Source: JAJRZL01 sp964557855 (GTDB lineage: Bacteria; Zixibacteria; MSB-5A5; GN15; FEB-12). From it: a stretch of DNA of 64,000 nt. The notes beneath the pieces are model-generated. The model searched no databases. It was given only the letters and a program-made list of their open reading frames with translations, and was not told the DNA's origin. The position numbers were made by a program, and so were the translations under genes. Location of the stretch: NCBI GenBank assembly GCA_964557855.1, contig CAZLBP010000005.1, positions 1-64,000 of the forward strand. Direction: 5' to 3'. Shown here piece by piece: positions 43,174 to 52,387 of the stretch; the first letter of the stretch is position 1; every line of letters begins with the position of its first letter.

Positions 43174-44487
43174 ATGAATAAGATCAATATTCTGGATGAG
43201 ATCAGAAAAAACGAAAACCTGCTTTCCCTGCCCCAGGTGGTCATGGAGGTCCTGCGGGAAGTAGGCAAGGAGGATTATTCTGCTGACGGCCTGGCCAGGA
43301 TCATCCTCAAGGATCCGTCTCTGACAAGCAACATTTTACGTCTGGCTAATTCGTCGTTCTATCAGAGACTGACAGAAATCAAGACCGTCAACCAGGCCGT
43401 GTCCATTCTGGGAATGACCACAGTCAAGTGCCTGGCTCTTTCGTCGTCGCTGATGAAACCGGAGACGATAGCTGCTCACTCCGGAGTAGACCCCAAAGCG
43501 TTCTTCACATCAACCCTGTCGATTGCAACCGCCAGCGAGCAATTGGCGAAAAAGGTCGGCTACAAATCAATCGAAGAAGCGTTTATCGCCGGCTTGCTGC
43601 TGGATATCGGGATTCTGTTTCTTCTACATCATCATCCGGTCGAATACAACGCCATCATCAGAAAGGACGTGCGGGCTCGAACGCTGGTTGAAGCCGAGCA
43701 AGAAGTATTCGGAGCGGATCACGCCGAGGTTGGCTACCATCTGGCGATCACCTGGAATTTGCCGGAATACATATCAATGGCCATCAAGAACCACCATGAT
43801 TTACGGGAGCGATCCACCTATAATGAACTGGCCCATATCGTTCGGCTGGCGGTCCTTCTGACCAGCGAAGATTATTCCGGATTCAATACGCATATAGAAG
43901 ACCGACTCAAAGCAATACACAAGATCTCCCAGGAACTCTCACTTTCCAAAGGTGAAGTGGACCATGTAACGTTTTCGCTCCTGCCTCGCACGGTCGAAAC
44001 CGCCCGGTACCTGAACCTCAATATAGGCAACATCGAAGAAATCCTGATCCGCGCCAATCAGGAAATATGCAAGTCATACCTCACGATAGAGAATCTCTTC
44101 AAGGAACGGCAGGAACTCAGCCAGCGTTTGCTTCAGGAAGAGAAGTTGCGTGGATCGGAAGAATCGAAACGAATTGCACTGGCGACGCTGTCGCATTATC
44201 TCAACAACGCCGTTATGGCCATTTATGGTCGGTCACAGCTGATGCGGATGTATCACAATAACGACCAGAGCGACAAACTCCTCAAGCGGCTGGACGGTGA
44301 CTTGAATGTTGTCGACAAGTCGGTCAAACGGATTATCGCCGTTCTGGAAGAAATGAAAGAGATTTCTCCCATTGATACAGTCCGCTTCGACAAAATGTCC
44401 GAAGCGCTCAATATCGATGCACGCATCTCTCAACGCTTGAGCCAGATGCAGCAGTCCGAGAAAACCGAGCCGGTCACCGCGGGCTAG
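43174..44487 (+). CDS. HDOD-domain protein with orphan histidine-kinase H-box
   Basis: A 437-residue cytosolic protein. Residues 15-210 form an HDOD domain (LLSLPQVVMEVLREV, then ILKDPSLTSNILRLANSSFY), used by regulators of signalling and motility. Residues 300-420 form a coiled helical region with SHYLNNAVMAIYGRSQLM, which closely resembles the H-box of HDFNN-type histidine kinases and contains the candidate phospho-His. No kinase ATPase domain follows. It could be a phosphoacceptor or dimerisation platform acting with a separate kinase. No two-component gene is adjacent. Confidence 0.8.
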   Translation: MNKINILDEIRKNENLLSLPQVVMEVLREVGKEDYSADGLARIILKDPSLTSNILRLANSSFYQRLTEIKTVNQAVSILGMTTVKCLALSSSLMKPETIAAHSGVDPKAFFTSTLSIATASEQLAKKVGYKSIEEAFIAGLLLDIGILFLLHHHPVEYNAIIRKDVRARTLVEAEQEVFGADHAEVGYHLAITWNLPEYISMAIKNHHDLRERSTYNELAHIVRLAVLLTSEDYSGFNTHIEDRLKAIHKISQELSLSKGEVDHVTFSLLPRTVETARYLNLNIGNIEEILIRANQEICKSYLTIENLFKERQELSQRLLQEEKLRGSEESKRIALATLSHYLNNAVMAIYGRSQLMRMYHNNDQSDKLLKRLDGDLNVVDKSVKRIIAVLEEMKEISPIDTVRFDKMSEALNIDARISQRLSQMQQSEKTEPVTAG

Positions 44488-44628
44488 ATCAATCAGCAGA
44501 GCACCAATCTTGATTGCGACCCGCTCCCGGCGATGCCTCAAATCACTGCCTCGCTCAAGCGTGAGCACATTGCCCGACAGTCGACTTGGCCACTTGACCG
44601 AATGCATTACCCGATATACCTTCCGGAG

Positions 44629-45828
44629 ATGTTGACTTACCTGACATCCGGTGAATCTCACGGCAAGCAATTGACGGCCGTGATCGACGGCTTCCCCGCC
44701 GGGTTTCCGGTCGACATCGACAAAATCAATTTCCAGCTTTCTCGCCGTCAGAAGGGATACGGCCGGGGAGGACGCATGAAGATCGAGAAAGATCGCGTCG
44801 AAGTTGTCTCCGGCATCCGGCACGGCTATACCATGGGCGGGCCGATCACGTTCGTTATCGAGAACAAGGACTGGGAAAACTGGACCCGCATCATGCACCC
44901 GACTGATCCCATACCGGACAATCTGCCGTTACGCGAGAAGCGACTTGCCTTCGATACCACCCGTCCCCGGCCCGGACATGCTGACCTGGCCGGCGCCGTC
45001 AAGTGGAATCACCAGGACATGCGCAATGTCCTGGAACGCGCCTCGGCCCGGGAGACTGCGGCTCGCGTCGCCCTCGGAGCGCTGGCCCGCCAGCTGTTGG
45101 AGCATTTCGGAATACGCCTGGCGTCGCATGTCGTTCGAATCGGTGATGTGACGGTCGACCCCGGTTATGACATCGGCGATCTCAGAATGGTCATTAAGAA
45201 AACAGAAGAGTCGGAGGTTCGTTGCCTCGATCCGGAGACGGAATCGAAAATGATAGCCGCCATCCGAGCCGCGAAGAAAGCCCGCGACTCGCTGGGCGGA
45301 GTGGCGGAAGTGATCGTGCGCGGGCTGCCCATTGGGTTGGGCGGCTTCTCACAATGGTATCATCGACTCGATGGTCGCCTGGCCGGCGCCGTCATGGCTA
45401 TTCACTCCGTAAAAGGAGTGGAGATCGGGCTGGGGTTTGAAATGGCGTCTCGACGAGGTTCTGAAGTGCACGATCGCATCTTCTATGAAGCGACCGGAGA
45501 ACCTAGAAAGAAAAGATTCCATAGGCCCACGAACAACGCCGGCGGGTTGGAAGCCGGCATCACCAACGGCGAGGACATTATCATCCGGGCTGCCGGTAAA
45601 CCCATATCCACCCTGAACCAACCGCTCCGCACCGTTGATTTCAAGACCAAAGAGCCGGCGGAAGCGATGGTGGAACGAACCGATAATTGCGTCATTCCGG
45701 CGCTGGCAGTCATCTGCGAAGCGGTAGTGGCTCTCGTGCTTGCCGAAGCCTTCCTCGAGAAGTTCGGCCGGGACAACCTGGCCGAAATCGAGCGCAATTT
45801 CAATTCCTACCTGGAAGCTGACAGCTGA
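44629..45828 (+). CDS. aroC: Chorismate synthase
   Basis: FMN-dependent enzyme that forms chorismate from EPSP, the last step of the shikimate pathway. I start at the ATG at 44629 because family members begin MLxYLTSGESHG; the frame is open to 44533 but adds an atypical N terminus. The 399-residue protein has the signatures GESHGKQL, RPRPGHADLAGAVKW and ASARETAARVALG, and a C-terminal region with NAGGLEAGITNGEDI. No other aro genes lie nearby. Function is firm. Confidence 0.96.
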   Translation: MLTYLTSGESHGKQLTAVIDGFPAGFPVDIDKINFQLSRRQKGYGRGGRMKIEKDRVEVVSGIRHGYTMGGPITFVIENKDWENWTRIMHPTDPIPDNLPLREKRLAFDTTRPRPGHADLAGAVKWNHQDMRNVLERASARETAARVALGALARQLLEHFGIRLASHVVRIGDVTVDPGYDIGDLRMVIKKTEESEVRCLDPETESKMIAAIRAAKKARDSLGGVAEVIVRGLPIGLGGFSQWYHRLDGRLAGAVMAIHSVKGVEIGLGFEMASRRGSEVHDRIFYEATGEPRKKRFHRPTNNAGGLEAGITNGEDIIIRAAGKPISTLNQPLRTVDFKTKEPAEAMVERTDNCVIPALAVICEAVVALVLAEAFLEKFGRDNLAEIERNFNSYLEADS

Positions 45829-45946
45829 TCCGAAAGTCGGCCACTTTTCTAGATTCTCATTTTTCAACCGAAAGCCAACCCGCGTTGTTCATAGTGCCCC
45901 GAGTAACGCTAATAGCCTTCTCAATGTGAGACGTGGCAACAAACTT

Positions 45947-45977
45947 CATGGTCACCGCCTCGGGCGGACTGACCATG
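45947..45977. repeat. Two-tier hairpin, possibly a divergent member of the palindromic repeat family
   Basis: Outer arms CATGGTCA (45947-45954) and TGACCATG (45970-45977), and inner stem CCGCC-TCG-GGCGG (45955-45967). The GGTC...TGACC frame and inner stem recall the A/B repeats, but the CTTG junction is missing. Confidence 0.45.
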
Positions 45978-46096
45978 ACTCAATCCCCGAGCGGCCCGAG
46001 GGGAGTCGAAGGCCGAGAATGCATGGTTCTTTCTCCAACTTAAACCCGACACAGGCAATTGTGAATAGTCCGAGCTAAGTTCCCCTTTATCAGCCG

Positions 46097-46125
46097 TTGC
46101 ACATCAAGACCAAATTCGCTACACT
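46097..46125 (+). promoter_or_regulatory. Sigma-70-type promoter of pepA
   Basis: TTGCAC (46097-46102) and TACACT (46120-46125), 17-bp spacing, about 25 bp before the pepA start. Confidence 0.55.
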
Positions 46126-46149
46126 AACAAAAATTAAAGGAGACTTAGA

Positions 46150-47643
46150 ATGAAACTTATGTACATCACAGACCCACTCAATGAAATTGCCGTCGACAGC
46201 TTGGTAATATTCCTGTCCGAGTACGACTCTATTTCAGCCAAAGTCCTCAAGGAACTGGACGCGGCCACCCGTGGCGCCATATCGACGCTGCTCGCGCCCG
46301 AGGAGTTCACCGGCCGAGAAAAACAGGTGACGTCGATTCTGCAGCCCGAAGGATTTGCGGCGAAACGGGTTATATTGGTCGGCGTCGGCTCCAAAAAAGA
46401 TGTTGCGCCGGACGCCTATCGCCGGGCGGCCGGGTATCTGTCCCGATTCGCCGGCCTGACCAGCTCCGAGTCGGCGGTGTTCTATCTCGATGCCATGCAC
46501 GACAGAGACTATTACCAGGCCGTGATAGAAGGGTACTTACTGGGCAGTTTCGTTCACCTGGATTTCAAGTCCGGCGATGATGCTAAAAGTAAGAACAAGC
46601 TGGAGAGACTCTATTTCCGGGTGGACAATAAGACGTCTCTGAAGAAGGTCGAAAAGGCTGTGGAGCGAGGGCGGGTTGTTGCCGAGGGGCAGTTGCTCAT
46701 GCGGCGTTTGGCCAATACACCGGCCAATCATCTGCCGCCGCGGAAACTGGCCGCTGAGGCGCAGAAATTGGCCCGGCAGTATGCACTCAGGTGCACTGTA
46801 CTCGATGAAAAAGCGATCAAGCAGGAGAAGATGGGAGCCTTGTTGGCCGTGGCGCAAGGCTCGATAGAGCCACCCCGTTTCATCGTCCTCGAATACAACG
46901 GCGCCCGAGAGGGACAAAAGCCGATTGTCCTCGTGGGTAAGGGAGTGACCTTTGACGCCGGCGGCATATCGCTCAAAGCGGCGCTTAATATGCACGAAAT
47001 GAAAAGCGACATGTCCGGGGCAGCGGCCGTCCTGGCCACCATCATCACTGCAGCCAGACTGCAGGTACCTCGCAACATCATAGCCCTCATACCGGCCACC
47101 GAAAACCTCCCTTCCGGATCGGCCATCAAGCCCGGAGATATCATCACGGCTCGCAAAGGGAAAACAATCGAGATTATCAATACCGATGCTGAGGGGCGGC
47201 TTATCCTGGCAGATGCGCTGGATTATGCCGACAAATTCGAACCGCAGGCCGTCATAGACATAGCCACGCTTACCGGCGCCTCGCTCTACATTCTGGGCTA
47301 TTCCGGAGCGCCTGTGCTGGGTAACAACGACAACCTGCTGCAACGCATTAAGGACGCCTCGCAGGCAACGGCCGAACGTGTCTGGGGATTGCCCATCTGG
47401 GATGATCATCGGGATCAGATGAAATCATCAGTAGCCGACCTGGTTAATTCCGGGGGCAAGCCCGCCGGTACGATCGCCGCGGCAGCCTTCCTGGAGAATT
47501 TCATCGGCGATTGGCCCTGGGCGCATATTGACATCGCCTACGTTGACATGGAGCCTAAGGGCAGAGCCTATGTGCCTAAGGGGACAACGGGGTTCGGCGT
47601 CCGGCTGTTGACAGAACTGCTGTCAAACTGGAAAAAGCTATGA
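46150..47643 (+). CDS. pepA: Cytosol (leucyl) aminopeptidase, M17
   Basis: Di-zinc/manganese aminopeptidase that removes N-terminal residues, with preference for Leu. The 497-residue protein has the N-terminal macro-like domain and a C-terminal catalytic domain with LVGKGVTFDAGGISLK, MKSDMSGAAAVLA and the signature NTDAEGRLIL (about residue 345). These hold the metal ligands (Lys, Asp, Asp, Asp, Glu). Length and motifs are normal. It is monocistronic with its own promoter. In some bacteria PepA also binds DNA, but nothing here bears on that. Confidence 0.95.
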   Translation: MKLMYITDPLNEIAVDSLVIFLSEYDSISAKVLKELDAATRGAISTLLAPEEFTGREKQVTSILQPEGFAAKRVILVGVGSKKDVAPDAYRRAAGYLSRFAGLTSSESAVFYLDAMHDRDYYQAVIEGYLLGSFVHLDFKSGDDAKSKNKLERLYFRVDNKTSLKKVEKAVERGRVVAEGQLLMRRLANTPANHLPPRKLAAEAQKLARQYALRCTVLDEKAIKQEKMGALLAVAQGSIEPPRFIVLEYNGAREGQKPIVLVGKGVTFDAGGISLKAALNMHEMKSDMSGAAAVLATIITAARLQVPRNIIALIPATENLPSGSAIKPGDIITARKGKTIEIINTDAEGRLILADALDYADKFEPQAVIDIATLTGASLYILGYSGAPVLGNNDNLLQRIKDASQATAERVWGLPIWDDHRDQMKSSVADLVNSGGKPAGTIAAAAFLENFIGDWPWAHIDIAYVDMEPKGRAYVPKGTTGFGVRLLTELLSNWKKL

Positions 47644-47738
47644 GTCCGACTATTCATAAACCGAACTAAAGAGGTGGTCGCCCACCGCTTGGAGGCTGTC
47701 TTAAAAGGCGATATTCGGTTGATTTTTGTATCGCGTAC

Positions 47739-47759
47739 CGGCGGGGCTAGTCCCCGCCG
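47739..47759. repeat. GC-rich dispersed-type hairpin after pepA
   Basis: CGGCGGGG (47739-47746), loop CTAGT, CCCCGCCG (47752-47759). There is no T-run. The surrounding region also holds GGTGGTCGCCCACCGCTTGG (47673-47692), similar in look to sequences near 60730 and 63567. Confidence 0.45.
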
Positions 47760-47908
47760 ATCCGTTAAGTCGGGGTCGACCACCACTCGCGCTGGGTCCG
47801 TTCCCTCAGCGGAGTCGAGGAGTGAGCGAAGCCGAAGAATGAAGCAAAAAGAGTCCGTTCCCTAAACTAGTCTACATCAGTCCACCAGCTGATCCGTCCG
47901 CTGCTGTC

Positions 47909-48964
47909 TTACTTTCCCTGATCTGCCTCCGCAGCCGCGGCTGCCGGTCCTTTGGACCAGGCTGGATTCTTGTCCAGACCGGGCCCGGTCAATCGCCGCG
48001 GGCTCTGACCGGTAATATCACAGACCCACACTGAACCGTCGGTCGTGGAAAACGTCAGCCACTTGGAATTGGGAGAAAACGAAGGCGCCACGGTGTACAA
48101 ATAAGCCCCCACCGGCGGCGTAAATACCAGGTAGTGCTTCTTGAGATCGGGCGTCGCAATATACAGCCCGCCATCATCGATATCGTTGTTTACATAGGCC
48201 AGCCACTGGCCGTCCGGCGACCAGCACGGGGCTACTTTCTTGAGGTTTCTCTCGGCCTGTGCCTGGATGGTGTCGATCGGGACCATAAAATGATCCATCG
48301 GCAGAACAACCAGCCCCTGGGGCCTCAAATCATAGAAAGCTACGGCGGCGATCTGCCCCGTCGGGCTGAGTGATGGCGACAAGAGAAAGTGATCGGAGAA
48401 ATTCATCCAGTCCTTGCGCAGAACCTTGAAGTCGTCACCCTCAATGGACATGGTGCACACCTGGTAATTGGGCCCACCCGCATTGACCGTGTTCGCGTTC
48501 ATATCTTTGTAGAAAATGACTGTGCCGTCCAAATCGATCTCCGGATCCCGGCTCCCCAAATCATCGGTTAGACGGGTCCAGAAGAGGGGATTATTGGCAT
48601 AGGCGGAGTCCATCCAGGCGTAGAACAGATCATATACCTTGTGCTTGCCGCCCACGATGCCGTCCGGTCCTTTCAAATCCACCAACCCGGAGCGAGTGAA
48701 CATGATCCTTTTCCGGTCAAGCGACCAGCTCAAGCGACCGTCGGCATTGGTAGCTTCGCAGACAATCTCCTGGTTCCGGCCGTTGGCGTCCATCGCCCAC
48801 ACATTACCGTTTCGGATGAAGGCAATCTTTCCCTCGGGCTCACCCAGCTCACCGGCGATTTCGGCCGGCAATTTCTCGGCGGCTGACGTCGACACGGGCA
48901 GGGAAAGCAGTACTACCAGCAACAGGCTAGACGCAAGCAGCGTCGGTAACTCTCGTACTCTCAC
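47909..48964 (-). CDS. Exported TolB-like beta-propeller (PD40) protein
   Basis: A 351-residue protein with a signal peptide (residues 1-28, ending SAAEK). Six or so PD40/WD40-like blades follow, shown by the repeated patterns GKIAFIRNGNVWAMD, APCWSPDGQWLAYVNND and APSFSPNSKWLTF. Such propellers occur in TolB and in surface or periplasmic scaffolds. No enzyme domain is present and the function is unknown. The downstream hairpin at 47739 lies beyond its 3' end. It may share a transcript with the barrel gene upstream, 260 bp away. Confidence 0.8.
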   Translation of the reverse strand: MRVRELPTLLASSLLLVVLLSLPVSTSAAEKLPAEIAGELGEPEGKIAFIRNGNVWAMDANGRNQEIVCEATNADGRLSWSLDRKRIMFTRSGLVDLKGPDGIVGGKHKVYDLFYAWMDSAYANNPLFWTRLTDDLGSRDPEIDLDGTVIFYKDMNANTVNAGGPNYQVCTMSIEGDDFKVLRKDWMNFSDHFLLSPSLSPTGQIAAVAFYDLRPQGLVVLPMDHFMVPIDTIQAQAERNLKKVAPCWSPDGQWLAYVNNDIDDGGLYIATPDLKKHYLVFTPPVGAYLYTVAPSFSPNSKWLTFSTTDGSVWVCDITGQSPRRLTGPGLDKNPAWSKGPAAAAAEADQGK

Positions 48965-49176
48965 GGGTATAAATCTCCATGTTTGTGGGTGCTAACCGGG
49001 GCACCTCGGATTCGTTCGTTCAACAGCGCTTAAAATAGGTGGGAGGAGCCGGATGTCAACCGAATACTCACGGCGGCGGATCGAGAGACCGAATACTTCG
49101 GCGGCGGTAGTGTGGACCGACGACACAACGTCTTTGTCTTTAAGAGAAGATACGTCAGACACCGGTTAGAGACGGG

Positions 49177-49207
49177 CGACAGGTGCGGCTATGAACCGCA
49201 CCTGTCG
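49177..49207 (-). repeat. Strong 12-bp hairpin after the barrel gene
   Basis: CGACAGGTGCGG (49177-49188) and CCGCACCTGTCG (49196-49207) with a 7-base loop. It lies just downstream of the minus-strand outer-membrane gene. There is no clear T-run, so it may be a transcript-stabilising or weak termination hairpin. Confidence 0.45.
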
Positions 49208-49224
49208 GAAGAGCTCTATCTTCA

Positions 49225-50073
49225 TTACCACCTGAAATACCGTTTCAATTCGATCTTACCCCTGAAACCCGACAGCTCCAGGTCAATGCGTCCGGCCTCG
49301 GTGCCGTCATGGGTGACAATAATCTCCTCATCCTGAGAATTATACCATGCAACATTGTCAAAGTTTAGATAAAGGTAGGTGAAGTCGGCGCCCAAAGCCA
49401 GGTCAAAGAAATTCAACGGGTAATCACCGCCGACACCAAAAGAAAATCCGGGGGCCGAACCGCCGAATGTTGTGTTGTTATCTACCGGTGTGGCCGTCGA
49501 CAGATTAAGATTCTCGAAGTCCTGCCAGAGGTCCCAATCCGCCCAGAAAAAACCGACATGGGCTTTGAAAAAAAGTGAAGCATTCCGCGTCGCCTCGTTG
49601 GCAGTAGGAGGATTCAGCAGATGGTACTGAGCACCGGTCGTCAAACCGAAAACTTGAATCTCGCTGACCAGTTCGGTTACCGTCGCGTTTGATCCTTGAG
49701 GCGGGTTGTAGTCAAAACTGCCCGACTGTCTTGAACCCAGTTTCAGCCAATACTCACCGCCAAAAAGAACGGCCAATCTCGTGTTGAGATGCAGACCGAA
49801 GTCCAGCCCGAATGAACTCGCCTGAGACAGGCCCGGAATACTGGCATTGCTGAAATCATTGGAGACGAGTGTCGCAAAATCATTGTACTCAGAACTGCGG
49901 TTGATCCGATTGGCCGCAAAATTGACCGATATCCAGCTGAGTTTGGTCGTGTGTTTCTTTTCGGTCTTCTTCAGGAATTTGTTGATTATGTCCTGTTCCG
50001 ATTCCGAAACATCCGTCGCCAGTACTGCGCCGGCCAGGAAGATTAAGCTGAGAGCCGTGACTAGAAAACGCAT
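49225..50073 (-). CDS. Outer-membrane beta-barrel protein
   Basis: A 282-residue exported protein with a signal peptide (residues 1-19). Short alternating hydrophobic strands rich in Tyr/Phe/Gly (for example FGLDFGLHLNTRLAVLFGGEYWLKLG and VGGDYPLNFFDLALGADFTYLYL) fit an eight- to ten-strand OmpA/OmpX-like barrel. It ends with the typical aromatic terminal strand (IELKRYFRW), the Bam recognition signal. No plug or peptidoglycan-binding domain is seen. The role is unknown. Confidence 0.75.
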   Translation of the reverse strand: MRFLVTALSLIFLAGAVLATDVSESEQDIINKFLKKTEKKHTTKLSWISVNFAANRINRSSEYNDFATLVSNDFSNASIPGLSQASSFGLDFGLHLNTRLAVLFGGEYWLKLGSRQSGSFDYNPPQGSNATVTELVSEIQVFGLTTGAQYHLLNPPTANEATRNASLFFKAHVGFFWADWDLWQDFENLNLSTATPVDNNTTFGGSAPGFSFGVGGDYPLNFFDLALGADFTYLYLNFDNVAWYNSQDEEIIVTHDGTEAGRIDLELSGFRGKIELKRYFRW

Positions 50074-50222
50074 ACTTCCTCCAAGGTTGACTTTACTTCT
50101 TAGCTTTTTGGGTATTATCGGAAACCGGACGTGAATTCTTGATTTGTTTGAGTCCCGAATGAACAGTTTACAACCTCCCGTTTTTTGTTGAATTCTCAGG
50201 CAATTTGCCTCATCCTGTACTT

Positions 50223-50717
50223 ATGCGCGTCCTGGGTATCGACCCCGGTCTGAATATCACCGGGTATGGCGTCCTCGAGCAGATCGAGGATAGTATCAAC
50301 GTTGTGGAGGCAGGTGTTGTCCGCACTGAAACGAAGAGCGAACTGGCCTGTCGATTGCAAACAATAGCCACGGAGGTTGAGGCCATTATCCGCCAGTATC
50401 AGCCGGCCGTAGTCGCGGTGGAGGAGTTGTACTCCCACTATGGTCATCCCAAGACCGCCATCATCATGGGACACGCCCGTGGAATTGTGTTCTTAAAAGC
50501 AGCTGAAGCCGGCCTGTCCGTAATACCGTATGCCTCCACTCGAATAAAGAAGTCACTGACCGGCAACGGTCGGGCCAGCAAGACCCAGATGCAGCTCATG
50601 ATTAGATCAGCCTTGAATCTGGCCGCCACTCCGGACCCGCCCGATGTCGCCGACGCCCTGGCTGTCGCCTTATGTCATGTGCGAGCGGTCGCCCACAATG
50701 AGGCCTTACCGGTATGA
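50223..50717 (+). CDS. ruvC: Holliday junction resolvase RuvC
   Basis: Endonuclease that cuts Holliday junctions in recombination repair. The 164-residue protein has the RNase H-like fold with catalytic acids in MRVLGIDPGL (Asp7), VAVEELYSHYG (Glu) and PPDVADALAVALCH (Asp pair). I start at the ATG at 50223 because the family begins at this strand; TTG 50205 would add six residues. It overlaps ruvA by 4 bp and heads a ruvC-ruvA-ruvB operon. Confidence 0.95.
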   Translation: MRVLGIDPGLNITGYGVLEQIEDSINVVEAGVVRTETKSELACRLQTIATEVEAIIRQYQPAVVAVEELYSHYGHPKTAIIMGHARGIVFLKAAEAGLSVIPYASTRIKKSLTGNGRASKTQMQLMIRSALNLAATPDPPDVADALAVALCHVRAVAHNEALPV

Positions 50718-51355
50718 TTAGCCGTATTGTCGGAAAGCTGACCAGGGTCAATGATACTTCGGCCCTGATTGAAAACGGCGGTGTCTACTACGAAGTATTG
50801 CTGCCGTCGGCGCTGGCGGATCGATTGAAAAATAACGGCCAGATAGGCCACGAAATCGCCTTCGAAACGATCTATTACATTGAAGCGGGTGACAAAAAAG
50901 CCAGCCACTTCCCCAAGTTGGTTGGATTCACCAATCCGATTGACCGCGAGTTCTTTTCCATTCTCACGCAAGTGCCCGGACTCGGTGTAAAGAAGGCCCT
51001 CAAATCTCTGGTTATGCCGATTAAGGACATTGCTTCCGCGATCGAAACCAAAGACGCGGCCCGGCTGAACCGCCTCCCCGGAGTCGGCGCCCGGCTGGCG
51101 GAGAAGATCGTCGCTGAACTAAACGGCAAAGTCGCCAAATTCGCTCTCGCCCGAGACGGCGAACCACTGACCAGGGACAAGACCCGCTCCCCGGAATTCG
51201 CCGACGAGGCGCTCGACGTCCTCACTCAACTCCAGTACAGTCGGGTCGAAGCTGAACGGATGATACAGGCCGCCCTGAGGAACAAACCAAAGGTCAACAA
51301 AGTAGAAGACTTGATTGCCATAGTGTTCCGCAACGAACAACAAAAGACGTCATAG
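50714..51355 (+). CDS. ruvA: Holliday junction branch migration subunit RuvA
   Basis: Tetrameric junction-binding protein that loads RuvB. The 213-residue protein has an N-terminal OB-fold (MISRIVGKLTRVN) and a helix-hairpin-helix domain with LTQVPGLGVKKALKSL and LNRLPGVGARLAEKIVAEL (about residues 80-130). A C-terminal UBA-like domain follows, which contacts RuvB. It starts inside the ruvC stop (ATGA overlap), and ruvB begins 2 bp after its stop. Confidence 0.95.
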   Translation: MISRIVGKLTRVNDTSALIENGGVYYEVLLPSALADRLKNNGQIGHEIAFETIYYIEAGDKKASHFPKLVGFTNPIDREFFSILTQVPGLGVKKALKSLVMPIKDIASAIETKDAARLNRLPGVGARLAEKIVAELNGKVAKFALARDGEPLTRDKTRSPEFADEALDVLTQLQYSRVEAERMIQAALRNKPKVNKVEDLIAIVFRNEQQKTS

Positions 51356-51356
51356 A

Positions 51357-52385
51357 ATGTCCCGCGAACGAATCGTTACAGGAAATCAGATAGCTCCCGA
51401 GGAAGACCAGGCGTTCGTCACATTGCGACCTAAGTCTCTCGCGGAATACATAGGCCAAAAGGAGTTACGGGAGAAACTAACAGTAACGCTTGAGGCAGCT
51501 CGGCAGCGCAAAGAACCGGTTGAGCACGCTCTCTTCTACGGTCCCCCCGGTCTGGGCAAGACCACCCTGGCGCATATCATCGCCAATGAAATGGGCACCA
51601 AACTGGTCGCCACGGCCGGACCCGCACTGCAAAGGACCGGCGACTTAATGGGAATCCTGACCAACCTCAACGAAGGAGACATACTCTTCATCGACGAAAT
51701 CCACAGGCTGTCGCCGATCATTGAGGAGTTCATCTATCCGGCCATGGAGGATTTCAAAGTTGATTTCGTAGTCGACAAAGGCGCTTTCGCCAAGGTGATA
51801 AACGTCCCGCTCAAGCGCTTCACCTTGATCGGCGCCACTACCCGGGCCGGATTGTTGTCCGCGCCGTTACGTGATCGGTTCGGTCTGTACTATCACGTGG
51901 ACTTCTATCCACCGGAGGACCTGGCCAGAATCGTACGACGATCGGCAAACATCCTCGAGACCACGATTGAATCCGATGCCGCCGACGTTATCGCCGTCCG
52001 TTCGCGCGGCACTCCGCGAATAGCCAACCGGCTCCTGCGTCGGGTGCGGGATTTTGCCGAAGTCAAGGCCGACGGCAAAATCACGGCCGATGTTGCCACG
52101 GAGGCTCTCGATGCCGAAGGTATTGACAGCCTTGGCCTCGACAACCTGGACCGGAAATTGCTCAAAGTGATTATCGAATACTACAACGGCGGACCGGTCG
52201 GAATCGAGGCGTTGGGCGCGACATTGAACGAAGAGATTGATACGCTCGTCGATATGGTAGAGCCGTATTTGTTGAAAATAGGTTTCGTGCAGCGAACCAA
52301 ACGGGGCAGAGTGGCGGCTCAGATTGCGGCCGACCATTTGGGGTTGAAAATAGCCCAGGGCGACTCACAACAGAATCTGTTTTAG
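51357..52385 (+). CDS. ruvB: Holliday junction branch migration ATPase RuvB
   Basis: AAA+ motor that drives branch migration with RuvA. The 342-residue protein has the N-terminal RPKSLAEYIGQ, Walker A GPPGLGKTTLAH (about residue 62), Walker B LFIDEIHRL, sensor 1 GATTRAG and the arginine finger in PLRDRFG, plus a C-terminal winged-helix domain (about 260-335). It completes the ruvCAB operon. Confidence 0.97.
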   Translation: MSRERIVTGNQIAPEEDQAFVTLRPKSLAEYIGQKELREKLTVTLEAARQRKEPVEHALFYGPPGLGKTTLAHIIANEMGTKLVATAGPALQRTGDLMGILTNLNEGDILFIDEIHRLSPIIEEFIYPAMEDFKVDFVVDKGAFAKVINVPLKRFTLIGATTRAGLLSAPLRDRFGLYYHVDFYPPEDLARIVRRSANILETTIESDAADVIAVRSRGTPRIANRLLRRVRDFAEVKADGKITADVATEALDAEGIDSLGLDNLDRKLLKVIIEYYNGGPVGIEALGATLNEEIDTLVDMVEPYLLKIGFVQRTKRGRVAAQIAADHLGLKIAQGDSQQNLF

Positions 52386-52387
52386 TT

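Larger units (their letters stand above)
45829..46149. other. Intergenic region before pepA
   Basis: A 321-bp gap with a hairpin (45947-45977), a GGGGAGTCGAAGGCCGAGAATG-like tract that also resembles sequence at 47809-47845, and the pepA promoter at 46097. No gene is visible. Confidence 0.45.

Noticed and set aside
47909..48964. TolB of the Tol-Pal system
   Set aside because: The propeller resembles TolB, but tolA, pal and the N-terminal TolB domain are absent, so only a TolB-like propeller is supported.
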